From: Hyphomicrobiales bacterium
GTDB taxonomy: Bacteria > Pseudomonadota > Alphaproteobacteria > Rhizobiales > Xanthobacteraceae
Direction of reading: 5' to 3'
DNA: 33,918 nucleotides
Assembly: GCA_017305555.1 (NCBI GenBank)
Contig: JAFKKM010000056.1
Coordinates: 1-33,918, forward strand
Part shown: piece after piece, positions 16,969 to 24,597 of the stretch
How positions within the stretch are numbered: position 1 is the stretch's first letter
How the letters are laid out: each line of letters opens with the position of its first letter
Made by a program: the position numbers and the translations under genes
Notes under the pieces: generated by a model
Told to the model about the DNA's origin: nothing
What the model saw: the letters and a program-made list of their open reading frames with translations, nothing else
The model's database searches: none

Positions 16969-18324
16969 TTACGCCGCCAGCGCCGCCGTGAAGGTGCCCT
17001 TCACAAAGGCTTCCGGCCGATACACTGCCAACGCCAAGCGCTCTTCCGCGCGGATCGTCACCAGGTTCTTCCGGAAGTTGTCGCTGTCTTCCGTCGAAAT
17101 CTCGACGTTGGCTTCCTCGCGATCGAAGATCTGCGCGCCCAACTGGAACGCCCCCGCGAGGAAGGTGTCGACGGTCATCGCCTGTGTTTCGACCACCGGG
17201 AGACGCCACAGGCGCGGTTCGCTGCCGCCCTGCGGATTGGCGAATAGGTAGGCGCCGTCATCCGTCTTGGTCAGTTCGATGTCCGCCCAATCCTTGGGGT
17301 TCATCGTGATGCCGTTGGCCGGATACTCCGCGAGAGCCGCCTGCAAGATCGCCAAGCGGATGACGTCGATCTTGGTCAGGTTGCCCGCCGCCGTCGGGAT
17401 GATCGGAGCGGCATAGGCGGAAGCCTGAGTGTAGATGCCGTTCAGATCGGTGCCGGTGCCACCGCCATTCAGAAGCTGACCTTCCTCGACATACTGGAGC
17501 CCGTAGCGCAGCCGGCCGTCGATGTAGGACATCAACTGCGGCACATCGTCGAGAATCTGCTTCGTTGCCAGCACCCAATGGGCGACGGTCGTGACCGACG
17601 TGGTCATGATGTCGAACTTGATGTTCGACTGCGGCTTGGTGGCCGTGCCATCCTCCGCGACGGTCGCCGCCGCATTGGTGAAGCCGGTTTCCTTGACGTA
17701 CTGGATCGCGTTCGACGAGGTCGAGCCGGGCGTGAGCAGGTCACGGATCGTCATGCGACGCTGCGGCGGCGCCACGATGCCGGGCAGACGCTGGGGTACG
17801 ATCAGGTCGCCGGCCGAACCGTCCGCATCGGTGGTCAAGCCGGAGATCACCGCCTTGAGGCGGACGCTGACGGTACCGCGCCCAGGCTTGGACTTCAGGA
17901 ACTGCTTGACGTCGGCGTGTTCGACGAACTGCTCACCCACCGACTTCTGCCGTTCCGGGCCGCCACCGGCGCGGATCGTGACCATCTTCTGCTCGATCTC
18001 GGTCATGCGCGCCGAGAGTTCGTTGTGCTTAATCAACGCATCGTCGGCCGACTTCTTGGTGTCCTCGGAGATCTTGCCAAGGTTCTTCAGTTCAGTCTGG
18101 GTGGTTTCGGCCGACTTCTTGACGTCGTCGGCTGCGGTCTTGAGCTGAACGGCAAGGTCGCCGATCTGTTTTTCGAGCGCCGCGACGCCGGCACCGGCCT
18201 CGGCCATATGCACACCGAGGCTGTGGGCATGGGCCACCGAACTGAAGTCGAAGCCGAGCACGACGACGCACGCGACTGCGATGATCGCGGCGCACACCGC
18301 GAACGGAAGGTAACGATTGGTCAT
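16969..18324 (-). CDS. Major capsid protein, HK97 fold, with N-terminal hydrophobic segment
   Basis: A 451-residue major capsid protein. Residues ~45-120 are a charged coiled coil (VAALEKQIGDLAVQLKTAAD), typical of the scaffolding delta domain removed by the prohead protease encoded upstream. The mature part includes TTSVTTVAHWVLATKQILDD and YVEEGQLLNGGGTGTDLNGI, hallmark HK97-family sequences. Unusually, the ATG at 18324, which has AGGAAA about nine bases upstream, adds a hydrophobic stretch at residues 6-25 (LPFAVCAAIIAVACVVVLGF) ending in an AHA motif, like a signal peptide or membrane anchor. An internal Met40 at 18207 would remove it but has no ribosome binding site. Confidence 0.92.
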   Translation of the reverse strand: MTNRYLPFAVCAAIIAVACVVVLGFDFSSVAHAHSLGVHMAEAGAGVAALEKQIGDLAVQLKTAADDVKKSAETTQTELKNLGKISEDTKKSADDALIKHNELSARMTEIEQKMVTIRAGGGPERQKSVGEQFVEHADVKQFLKSKPGRGTVSVRLKAVISGLTTDADGSAGDLIVPQRLPGIVAPPQRRMTIRDLLTPGSTSSNAIQYVKETGFTNAAATVAEDGTATKPQSNIKFDIMTTSVTTVAHWVLATKQILDDVPQLMSYIDGRLRYGLQYVEEGQLLNGGGTGTDLNGIYTQASAYAAPIIPTAAGNLTKIDVIRLAILQAALAEYPANGITMNPKDWADIELTKTDDGAYLFANPQGGSEPRLWRLPVVETQAMTVDTFLAGAFQLGAQIFDREEANVEISTEDSDNFRKNLVTIRAEERLALAVYRPEAFVKGTFTAALAA

Positions 18325-18335
18325 TGTGGGGTTTC

Positions 18336-19025
18336 CTAGCTGTGAGAAATGGAGCGCAACGAAGCAATGGCTTCGCTGACCGCGGACTTGATCGCCTCTC
18401 CGCCGTCGGACTCGCTCCGAACAGCCTTCGCATAGCCGACAGAGGCGATCTGCACGGCCATGGCTTTGGGGACGCCTGCCTCGCGCAGGACGTCCTCGAA
18501 CTCTTTGATCGACGGCGGGTCGCCGTCACGAAGACGACGGGCGAACTCGGACATCATGCCATCCGCCTTCACCGCATCGACGCGGGCGCGGATATTCGCC
18601 GGAAAGGAGACGATCGACGCCTCCAACAGGTTAAGCTTCACGAGTTTGCGCGGGGTCGCGCCGTCCGACGGCTCAACATCGACTTCGCGATAGCCGATCG
18701 ACATTCCCTGGATGGCGCCGGCCTTGAGCATGATCAGCGCCTCGTCGGCGCGGCGAACGCCTTTCAGCAATTGCCCCTTTGCATAGAGACCCTTGCCGTC
18801 GTCGCTCATCTCGTGCCAAACACCAATCGGCTGATCCGGATTGTGCTGCCACAGCATCAGCGGATAAGTCCCTTCCCGCTTGTGCTTCGCCAGGCTGTCC
18901 GAGAACGCGCCCGGCATGACGGCTTCGTTGTAACTGTCGCGGACGCCGAACACCGAGGCGTACCCCTCGATCTCGCCGGCGTCGCCGGCAGCCTTGACCT
19001 TGAAGGCAAAATCTTTCGTCTTCAT
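18336..19025 (-). CDS. Prohead (maturation) protease, HK97 gp4-like, S78 family
   Basis: A 229-residue serine protease that cleaves the delta domain of the capsid protein and itself inside the prohead. Candidate catalytic residues are His61 (LWQHNPDQPIG) and Ser109 (GAIQGMSIGY), in the usual spacing. The opening GEIEGYASVFGVRDSYNEAV is typical of the family. It overlaps the portal stop by ATGA and precedes the capsid gene by 11 bp, the standard HK97 order. Confidence 0.93.
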   Translation of the reverse strand: MKTKDFAFKVKAAGDAGEIEGYASVFGVRDSYNEAVMPGAFSDSLAKHKREGTYPLMLWQHNPDQPIGVWHEMSDDGKGLYAKGQLLKGVRRADEALIMLKAGAIQGMSIGYREVDVEPSDGATPRKLVKLNLLEASIVSFPANIRARVDAVKADGMMSEFARRLRDGDPPSIKEFEDVLREAGVPKAMAVQIASVGYAKAVRSESDGGEAIKSAVSEAIASLRSISHS

Positions 19026-20383
19026 GCCGCGTCGTCCCTGTCGAGAGGCGGGCCGCCGTTGTGGCCCATCATGGATTTCATCTTCGCCTCGATAAGCGAG
19101 TCCACGTCGCCGCCGAAAAGCATGTTCATGAGTGCGGAACGAAGCTGCTGTTCAGGCGACGCGCTGGTCACCTTGCCGAGTTGATCCAGCGGAACGAGGT
19201 TTGACTGCACCGTGAGAACGTCACCGCCGGGCATCGGCGGCTTGTTGTCCATCGCTCGGCCCTCGTTGCGGGTCAGGTAGCCATTCTGACCGAGCGACGC
19301 GAGAAGCGCGGCGCGGCCGACGCTGTCGGCCCGGAACAATCCCTCGAAGAGAAATTCGGCATAGACCTTGCCGCGCTCGGCCGGCGGGAGCAGGCGTTTC
19401 TTGATGGCCTGCTCGATGCGCGTGAGATATGGCCGGAGCCCCAACACATACCAGCCGAGCATGATCTGCTCGATGCCGGAGCCCCACATCGTCTGACCTT
19501 GGGCTGCGTGCCCAACCAGAACGGGCGGGATGCGAAGCCAGCGGCAGAGATCCTCGATACTGAAACGCCACGTCAAAAGCATTTCCGCATCCTTCGGCGG
19601 CAAGCTCACCGACTTGACGTCAAAACCATGCTCCAGCAGCCCCGCATTCAAACCCTCGCCGCCAAGATACGGTTCGATGAACGCGGTGCGGAAATCCTTC
19701 CGCTGATCTGACGTCATCGCCTTGCCGCCCGGCGGCTGCGTGAAGAAAATCGAGTTCTTCATGCCGTTGCGGAAATACGTGCCGGCAGATGCCGCGATGG
19801 CTTCGGAGAAGCCGAGGCTTTCACGCGCGTAAGCCAACGTCGACAAGCCACCGCCCTCGCCGTCGTCGCCGAAGCCGCGGATATGGAAAACGTCGTCCTC
19901 CGTCAGATCAATGTATCGCTTGCCGCGATGCGTAAAGGTGTAGCGAAGAATGCCGGACTGATCGCGCCGACGCTTCATGTTGTTGGGATCGGCCGACAAC
20001 TGCGTCAGCGAGATGATCGAACTGTCGCCACGCTTGGCCTTCAGCGAGTACGCATTGCCGTGAACAGCGAGGTCGACGACGACGCTTTCCCAGAACTCTG
20101 CTGCGGTCTGATCCGAGTTCGGACTTTCGTGAACGAGGTTGTAGAGCCAGTGCTCGGCGTTCGGCTTCTTGCTGCCGTCCGCCTGCTTCTCGTACACTGC
20201 GCACGGCAGTGCGCCGATGGTCTCGCCATACAGCCGGACACCAGACCACCACGTCGAGATACGCAACGCACCATCGGCGCCAACGTCATAGCCCGACCAT
20301 GCATCACTCTTGCCGCGACGAGAATTTTCCGGGTCCTGCACCTTGAGCGCAGGTTTCCGCCACCACCGGGAAAGCCAATTCAT
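19022..20383 (-). CDS. Portal protein, HK97 family
   Basis: A 453-residue protein forming the dodecameric DNA gate. Family features: LRISTWWSGVRLYGETIGAL (about 40-59), LYNLVHESPNSDQTAAEFWE (about 84-103), and FSIEDLCRWLRIPPVLVGHA (about 280-299), a conserved core motif. The C-terminus is acidic (MMGHNGGPPLDRDDAA). The start lies directly after the large terminase stop codon. Gene order terminase-portal-protease-capsid is canonical. Confidence 0.95.
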   Translation of the reverse strand: MNWLSRWWRKPALKVQDPENSRRGKSDAWSGYDVGADGALRISTWWSGVRLYGETIGALPCAVYEKQADGSKKPNAEHWLYNLVHESPNSDQTAAEFWESVVVDLAVHGNAYSLKAKRGDSSIISLTQLSADPNNMKRRRDQSGILRYTFTHRGKRYIDLTEDDVFHIRGFGDDGEGGGLSTLAYARESLGFSEAIAASAGTYFRNGMKNSIFFTQPPGGKAMTSDQRKDFRTAFIEPYLGGEGLNAGLLEHGFDVKSVSLPPKDAEMLLTWRFSIEDLCRWLRIPPVLVGHAAQGQTMWGSGIEQIMLGWYVLGLRPYLTRIEQAIKKRLLPPAERGKVYAEFLFEGLFRADSVGRAALLASLGQNGYLTRNEGRAMDNKPPMPGGDVLTVQSNLVPLDQLGKVTSASPEQQLRSALMNMLFGGDVDSLIEAKMKSMMGHNGGPPLDRDDAA

Positions 20384-22261
20384 TTAGCGGGCCGCCAAGG
20401 CATCCTGAAGCCATTCATCATAGTCAGGTCCCTTGTCTTCCGTCATGAAGGCGGCACCGGTCGCCATGGCGATCGTCACAATTCCGTCGATGCGACCGCG
20501 CGATTTCTTCTTGTCAAAGCAGCGGTTGTCTTGACCGTCGGTGTCGGTCTTGGCATTGCCGGCGCACATGGTGGTGACCGGCGAGGCGTCGATAACGATC
20601 TCATGGTCGAGGATGACGTCCTCCAGCTTCTCGATGGAGGTCGGCATAGTGAGTTGCCGATCCTCGAAGACGCGCCGCTTTCCTTGATTGTGCCGAACCA
20701 GCTTCAGGCCGACACCTTCCGGCTTGCCTGGCCCCTCGAATAGCCAGACCGGCAATCCGATGTCCTCGCAGGCATTCATAAAATCGGCCATGCCGGCCGG
20801 ATCGAACGCGAGAAACTGCACATCGTGCTCGGCGGCGATCTTTGCGACTTGCGCGGCCGCGAACGTCTTGTCGATCGTCGATCCGTCGACGGCGGTGAAG
20901 TCGATCTTTGGATCTTCCGCCCATTCGACATACGACGCGAGATCGCGGCGCGCTCGGTCCTTCAAGCCCTTCTTCGTCGTCCAGTACCAGGTCTTGACCT
21001 GCAACGGCCGAAGCGCCTCGTCTTCGTTGTTCGGATCCGGCTCCCAGGCTGCTGATAGCGCGGTCAGGTCGTTCTTCTTCGACAAGTCCAGCGAGAGCCA
21101 GCAACGACGGCCCTTCAGCTTCTGAGGATCGACCCTTCCCTGAACGTCGAGCCACGCCTGCTCGTCGTCCATCCAGAACTCGTCAACGCCCGTGGGTATG
21201 CCAAAGTAAAGGCGCTTGACCGACAGTGCGGTGGACGCCAGCTGCTTTGCGGTATTGACCTCGCCGCGGATGTTCTCGATCGGGAACGTGATGCCGAGCG
21301 CTGGCAGCGCCTTCTTCCAGCAATCCTCGTTCTCGAAAACCCTTTCGTGGTCTTTCTTGTCGACGCGCGCGATGAATGCGAACGCCTCGTCGTCTTTGAC
21401 CTTTCCGCTCAGAACGGCCTGGTAGAACTCCGAATACTCGGTCCCGACCAGTTGCGTTGACGCTGGCGTATTGGTTCCCAACAACATGATCGCGTCGCCG
21501 GGCATCTTGGCAATGGCGCGCTTCCAAGTCTCAATCGAGTGATTGTTCTTGAACTCGTGGATTTCGTCCGCCAGCACTGCCACCGGCCTTGGACCCGAGA
21601 TCGCCTCGCCGTTCGCGAGCGCCTGAAACTTCGAACCGGTCTCCGGATGCTCAATCTTCCATGCGTTGTCGCCCTCGCCTCGGATCAGAACTTCGCCGCG
21701 GCTCTCCAGCGTGTCGGTCTCATCTTCCTCGGCCCCGGGAATATTCGCCCGGCACATCGCCACCGCATCCTTGAACAGAACGTTCGCCGTCGCCTTGTCC
21801 TGGCCGATCGAATAGACCTCGGCGCGCGGGACGCCGTAATAACCCATCAGGCAGATGCCGACGCCGCCCATCATCGGCGACTTCGCTTGGCCCTTTCCCG
21901 TTTCAAACCATCCACTTCGAAACCGAAGCCTGCCGCTTGAAGTGACCCATCCGAAGAGCGAGCCAACGGAGAACATATGCCAGGGCAGAAGATCGAATGG
22001 ATGCCCGGCTTTCGTTCCGGCCGTGATCGACAGCACCGCCGGGAAGAACCCAACAACGCGCGCCGCCTTTTCTTCGTACCTCCAGAAAATGCCGCACTTC
22101 TCGCCGTCGACAATGTCGCGAAGGTGCCGCTCACCGGCATAACGCTGGAGATCGCCGGCTATCAGCCTTCCGTCGACAAGATCGCGCGCGAACGCCGTGA
22201 CCGGATCATTTGGGTACTGCCTTGAGATAGTTATCCGCGGCGCGCGGGGCTTTCTTGGCAC
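20384..22261 (-). CDS. Terminase large subunit (Terminase_1 type)
   Basis: A 625-residue packaging ATPase/nuclease. The Walker A region is GKGQAKS at residues 122-128 and Walker B with the catalytic Glu is VAVLADEIHEF (Asp232, Glu233). The C-terminal nuclease begins at LSLDLSKKNDLTA (Asp392), with the second acidic site probably in LAFDPAGMADFM. The opening DPVTAFARDLVDGRLIAGDL is typical of the family that pairs with P27-type small terminases. The proposed start is GTG 22261, overlapping the small terminase gene by 56 bp; a later start is possible but would cut conserved N-terminal sequence. Confidence 0.95.
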   Translation of the reverse strand: MPRKPRAPRITISRQYPNDPVTAFARDLVDGRLIAGDLQRYAGERHLRDIVDGEKCGIFWRYEEKAARVVGFFPAVLSITAGTKAGHPFDLLPWHMFSVGSLFGWVTSSGRLRFRSGWFETGKGQAKSPMMGGVGICLMGYYGVPRAEVYSIGQDKATANVLFKDAVAMCRANIPGAEEDETDTLESRGEVLIRGEGDNAWKIEHPETGSKFQALANGEAISGPRPVAVLADEIHEFKNNHSIETWKRAIAKMPGDAIMLLGTNTPASTQLVGTEYSEFYQAVLSGKVKDDEAFAFIARVDKKDHERVFENEDCWKKALPALGITFPIENIRGEVNTAKQLASTALSVKRLYFGIPTGVDEFWMDDEQAWLDVQGRVDPQKLKGRRCWLSLDLSKKNDLTALSAAWEPDPNNEDEALRPLQVKTWYWTTKKGLKDRARRDLASYVEWAEDPKIDFTAVDGSTIDKTFAAAQVAKIAAEHDVQFLAFDPAGMADFMNACEDIGLPVWLFEGPGKPEGVGLKLVRHNQGKRRVFEDRQLTMPTSIEKLEDVILDHEIVIDASPVTTMCAGNAKTDTDGQDNRCFDKKKSRGRIDGIVTIAMATGAAFMTEDKGPDYDEWLQDALAAR

Positions 22262-22652
22262 GCTGAACCTTCGTTGCCTTGCCGCGGCGCACCGGCGCGA
22301 TTCCTAGCTCGGCTTCGGCGACGCTGATGTCCTGAGCGGCCTGCCGCATCACGGACCAAAATGGATTCCATTGACCAACCTTCGCCTTCTTGCTCGTCGG
22401 CGCGAGGATGGCGCCCTTCTCGGCGACGTGGCGCGCGGCGCGCTCGTACTGCACTCGAAATTCGACGAGCCGCTTGATCGCGTGCCCGTTCGAAACTGCC
22501 AGCGTGCCGGCATCGCGCAATTCGCGCACAACGACGCCCCACTGGTCATGAGCGATGGCGAGATCGTCATCGTCCGCAAAGATCGTTCGCCAGTCCGGTT
22601 CTGGAGGCAGGCCATCGTTGCCGGAAATGGCCGTCAGATCGGGATTACTCAT
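22206..22652 (-). CDS. Terminase small subunit, P27 family
   Basis: A 148-residue DNA-recognition subunit of the packaging motor. Features: DDLAIAHDQWGVVVRELRDA (about 28-47), YERAARHVAEKGAIL (about 69-83) and NPFWSVMRQAAQDISVAEAE followed by LGIAPVRRGK, which match the P27 family layout (N-terminal HTH-like part, oligomerisation helices, conserved LG-x-P-x-R end). The C-terminus is basic and may contact DNA. It lies directly upstream of the large subunit. Confidence 0.88.
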   Translation of the reverse strand: MSNPDLTAISGNDGLPPEPDWRTIFADDDDLAIAHDQWGVVVRELRDAGTLAVSNGHAIKRLVEFRVQYERAARHVAEKGAILAPTSKKAKVGQWNPFWSVMRQAAQDISVAEAELGIAPVRRGKATKVQRAKKAPRAADNYLKAVPK

Positions 22653-22780
22653 CCGTTTTCGACCTCAAAACCCGATCATCCCCCCATCTGGAATTTCTTT
22701 TCGGTGCGAATGCACCTCCCAGCGCGGTAGCCGCCTCCCAGACGCCTGAGTTTCGACCCACCCCTCCCCATCGGGGAAAA
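22653..22780. other. Non-coding gap between HNH nuclease and small terminase (candidate cos region)
   Basis: This 128-bp stretch is strongly purine-rich on the minus strand (runs such as GGGGAGGGGTGGG and GGGAGG) and contains the inverted repeat GGTGC-GAAT-GCACC at 22703-22716. In HK97-like phages the cos or terminase-binding site lies next to the small terminase gene, so this is a candidate. I cannot identify the nick positions from sequence. Confidence 0.35.
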
Positions 22781-23155
22781 TCATTCTCCGGTGCGATGAC
22801 GGGCATTCCAGGGGTGGTTGGGATCGATTGGCCTTCCATTCACGTCGGTGCCGATCACATAGCCTCGGTTCTCTTCCGCCTTGATGGTGGAGTCGTGGTG
22901 CTCCTTGCACGCGCTCTCATGATTGGCCGGATCGACGAATAACGACCAGTCGCCCTTGTGCGGCTTGCGGTGGTTGACGGTGGTGGCAGGCGTCGTCTTG
23001 CCCTGAGACAGGCAGCGCTCGCACAGTGGCTGTCGCGCCAGTTGCTGTTGCCTCAGTCCGTCTCGGCCGCGCCATATCGCCAGATCGTACAGCTTGCGGT
23101 GTGGTGATCGCTCACGACGGAGCGCGTCACGATCTCGGCGAGATTGCGAGGCCAT
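22781..23155 (-). CDS. HNH endonuclease
   Basis: About 124 residues from ATG 23155 (136 from a GTG at 23191). The HNH core runs from LCERCLSQGKTTPATTVNHR through PHKGDWSLFVDPANHESACK to EHHD: a CxxC pair, the NH of VNHR, an Asn in PANHES, a second Cys and HH. Phage HNH nucleases beside the terminase are required for cleavage and packaging in HK97-type cos phages. It is the first gene of the head module and the first minus-strand gene after the plus-strand island, so a late promoter may lie immediately upstream (23156-23281). Confidence 0.88.
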   Translation of the reverse strand: MASQSRRDRDALRRERSPHRKLYDLAIWRGRDGLRQQQLARQPLCERCLSQGKTTPATTVNHRKPHKGDWSLFVDPANHESACKEHHDSTIKAEENRGYVIGTDVNGRPIDPNHPWNARHRTGE

Positions 23156-23191
23156 TTGGTTTCTCACATCGCGTCTTTCAGTCGCAAGCAC

Positions 23192-23281
23192 GTCGGCTTG
23201 TAAAGCAGACCTTTGGCACTAGCTTGAGCCTGTAGACGGTGAAACACACCGCACCACCCAAAAAATGAAGGGAGAGAAGCA
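23192..23281. promoter_or_regulatory. Divergent intergenic region (late module / DUF982 gene)
   Basis: A 90-bp space between the divergent HNH gene and the DUF982 gene. Promoters for both must lie here or further away. I find no clear -35/-10 pair. The only obvious signal is the strong GGGAGAGAAGCA ribosome binding site of the DUF982 gene. A sigma-54-like TGGCAC was considered and rejected on spacing. Confidence 0.35.
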
Positions 23282-23632
23282 ATGGCCGACCGGCCGTTTC
23301 GTAATCCTTTGCTGGCCAAGCTAGACGGAACCAGCCACTACACCGTTCGCAGCGCGTGGGAAGCGCTGGAATATCTCCTCCGCTATTGGCCCGGACCCCG
23401 AGACCGATCCTACGAAGTCGCGATTCAAATGTGCCGCGACGCGGTGGATGGCTGGATACCAGCCGAGCGAGCGCGCGAATGCCTTAAACACGCTTTGAAT
23501 GCCGCCGGGCTGGCTATCGCTAAACCGCGGCGGACTCCTCGAAAGCAGAGGGTCTCGCGCTTCAAGCGGCCGGCACCAATCGGCAAGGCATCTAGTGACC
23601 CACCCCGAACCGGAGGATTAAACCATGGCTAA
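23282..23632 (+). CDS. DUF982 family protein
   Basis: A 116-residue protein on the plus strand, opposite to its phage neighbours. Residues ~18-62 show the DUF982 pattern: HYTVRSAWEALEYLLRYWPG, then YEVAIQMCRDAVDG. This small family is abundant in Rhizobiales chromosomes and plasmids and has no known function. After residue ~85 the sequence becomes Arg/Lys/Pro-rich. Strong GGGAGAGAAGCA site before the ATG; 8-bp overlap with the following 43-residue gene. It looks like a host-type accessory (moron) gene lodged between early and late operons. Confidence 0.8.
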   Translation: MADRPFRNPLLAKLDGTSHYTVRSAWEALEYLLRYWPGPRDRSYEVAIQMCRDAVDGWIPAERARECLKHALNAAGLAIAKPRRTPRKQRVSRFKRPAPIGKASSDPPRTGGLNHG

Positions 23633-23756
23633 AGGTGCGCGGCGCGGAAACCGCGAGATGAAGAAACCGAAGAAAGAAAAGCCCAAGGTGATCGCCGCGG
23701 CTCCAAGCATGAAAGGGCTGATCCAGTCTGCGTCACCAAAGGGCGGCAAGAAGTAA
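23625..23756 (+). CDS. Small basic protein, 43 residues
   Basis: Starts at ATG 23625 with CGGAGGATTAAACC upstream, overlapping the DUF982 stop by 8 bp, so the two are co-translated. It begins MAKGARRGNREMKKPKKEK and ends SPKGGKK; about a third of the residues are Lys/Arg. I recognise this type of short Lys/Pro-rich protein (MAKG-x-RGNRE-x-KKPKKEK) as frequent in Bradyrhizobium-like genomes, but no function is known. Nucleic-acid binding is possible by charge alone. Confidence 0.75.
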   Translation: MAKGARRGNREMKKPKKEKPKVIAAAPSMKGLIQSASPKGGKK

Positions 23757-23945
23757 AATCAAGCCGCGTCTAGCCCCAGCTTGGCGCGGCGTTGTATCCT
23801 TCCAGTCTGTGATCCAGACATAGTTGTCCATCGCGGCAACGCCATTTCGTTGCCCAGCGGAAAGGATGAACCACGTCGCTGTTGGGACGACACAATGCTG
23901 ATGATTTGTCTTGGTGTATACCCGTAGAACTACGGGATCGTGATG
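23757..23945. other. Convergent intergenic region with a perfect 16-bp palindrome
   Basis: Between the 3' ends of the plus-strand island and the minus-strand NusG-like gene. CCCGTAG-AA-CTACGGG (23921-23936) is a perfect 7-bp inverted repeat with only two central bases. The short loop and lack of a T tract favour a protein-binding operator over a terminator. The shape would suit a LuxR/NarL-type HTH dimer, and the phage encodes one at 24346-24597, but this link is speculative. Confidence 0.45.
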
Positions 23946-24353
23946 CTATTTGAAGCGCGCTCGCTTACTCGGACGCGGTTTCCGACTTTTGCGGCGTCCG
24001 CTGCGCGAACCACTGGCAAGGCAACCCTCGAACCGGTTATGGGTGCCGGCAGCATGATCGAGTACGATCTGTGCCATTTCGCCGCCGTGAATCTGGGCGA
24101 TTTTCTCACCATCCATTAGCACATCGATAACGTCATCAATGTTTCGCACTGGTGGCCAGTCATCGCCATTCACGCGGAAGAATACGTAGCCGGGTACTGC
24201 CGCACGCTCAGCGGCAGACGCTCGACCACCAGATACCCACGACCGAACATAGGTCGGCAGGAAAGCACCGCGATTACCCTCCTCAAGCTTTGCGCGGACA
24301 ATATGCTCTCGGCCAGTCAACGTCCGACAAGCAGCCCAGAATTGTTCAGCCAT
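23946..24353 (-). CDS. NusG-like (NGN domain) antitermination protein
   Basis: A 135-residue protein starting at ATG 24353, which overlaps the LuxR-type gene by 8 bp. The NusG N-terminal domain is visible: FWAACRTLTGREHIVRAKLE (strand plus helix), NRGAFLPTYVRSW, and AVPGYVFFRV (residues 52-61), then NIDDVIDVLMDGEKIAQI. The usual C-terminal KOW domain is missing; a basic tail (residues ~114-135, rich in Ser/Arg/Lys) replaces it. It would bind RNA polymerase and alter elongation or termination. As the last gene before the late module it is a good candidate for the late-gene antiterminator. Confidence 0.82.
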   Translation of the reverse strand: MAEQFWAACRTLTGREHIVRAKLEEGNRGAFLPTYVRSWVSGGRASAAERAAVPGYVFFRVNGDDWPPVRNIDDVIDVLMDGEKIAQIHGGEMAQIVLDHAAGTHNRFEGCLASGSRSGRRKSRKPRPSKRARFK

Positions 24354-24597
24354 GAATCTCTTCCTTCTCGGCCGAAAGGGAAATGCGGGCCAACCCCACT
24401 GCATTCCGCACGCCCATTTTGCGGAACACTTCGGCGCGATGTTCCTCAACAGTCCGAGGACTGATGTCGAGGCGCGCCGATATCTCCTTAGTGGAAAGCC
24501 CGAGAACAAGCAGATCGCAGACGTGCCGCTGCCGCTCCGTCAATCCTTGCCGCGCTGCATCAATCGGCTGCCCCGCGATGGTCTTATGCTCCGGCAA
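24346..24597 (-). CDS. LuxR/GerE-type helix-turn-helix regulator
   Basis: About 83 residues if translation begins at TTG 24597, which has GGAGG six bases upstream; longer readings to 24810 are compositionally implausible and overlap the TSCPD gene throughout. The LuxR C-terminal domain is complete at residues ~18-72: GLTERQRHVCDLLVLGLSTK, EISARLDISPRTVEEHRAEV, FRKMGVRNAVGLARI. There is no receiver or ligand domain. It overlaps the genes on both sides (14 bp and 8 bp). It likely activates a phage promoter, with late genes the obvious target; the palindrome at 23921-23936 is a possible site. Confidence 0.82.
   Translation of the reverse strand: MPEHKTIAGQPIDAARQGLTERQRHVCDLLVLGLSTKEISARLDISPRTVEEHRAEVFRKMGVRNAVGLARISLSAEKEEIHG

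Noticed and set aside
23205-23240. Sigma-54-like promoter (TGGCAC near the DUF982 gene)
   Set aside because: The GG to GC distance is 11 instead of 10 and the -12 element is poor (TGAGC rather than TTGC).
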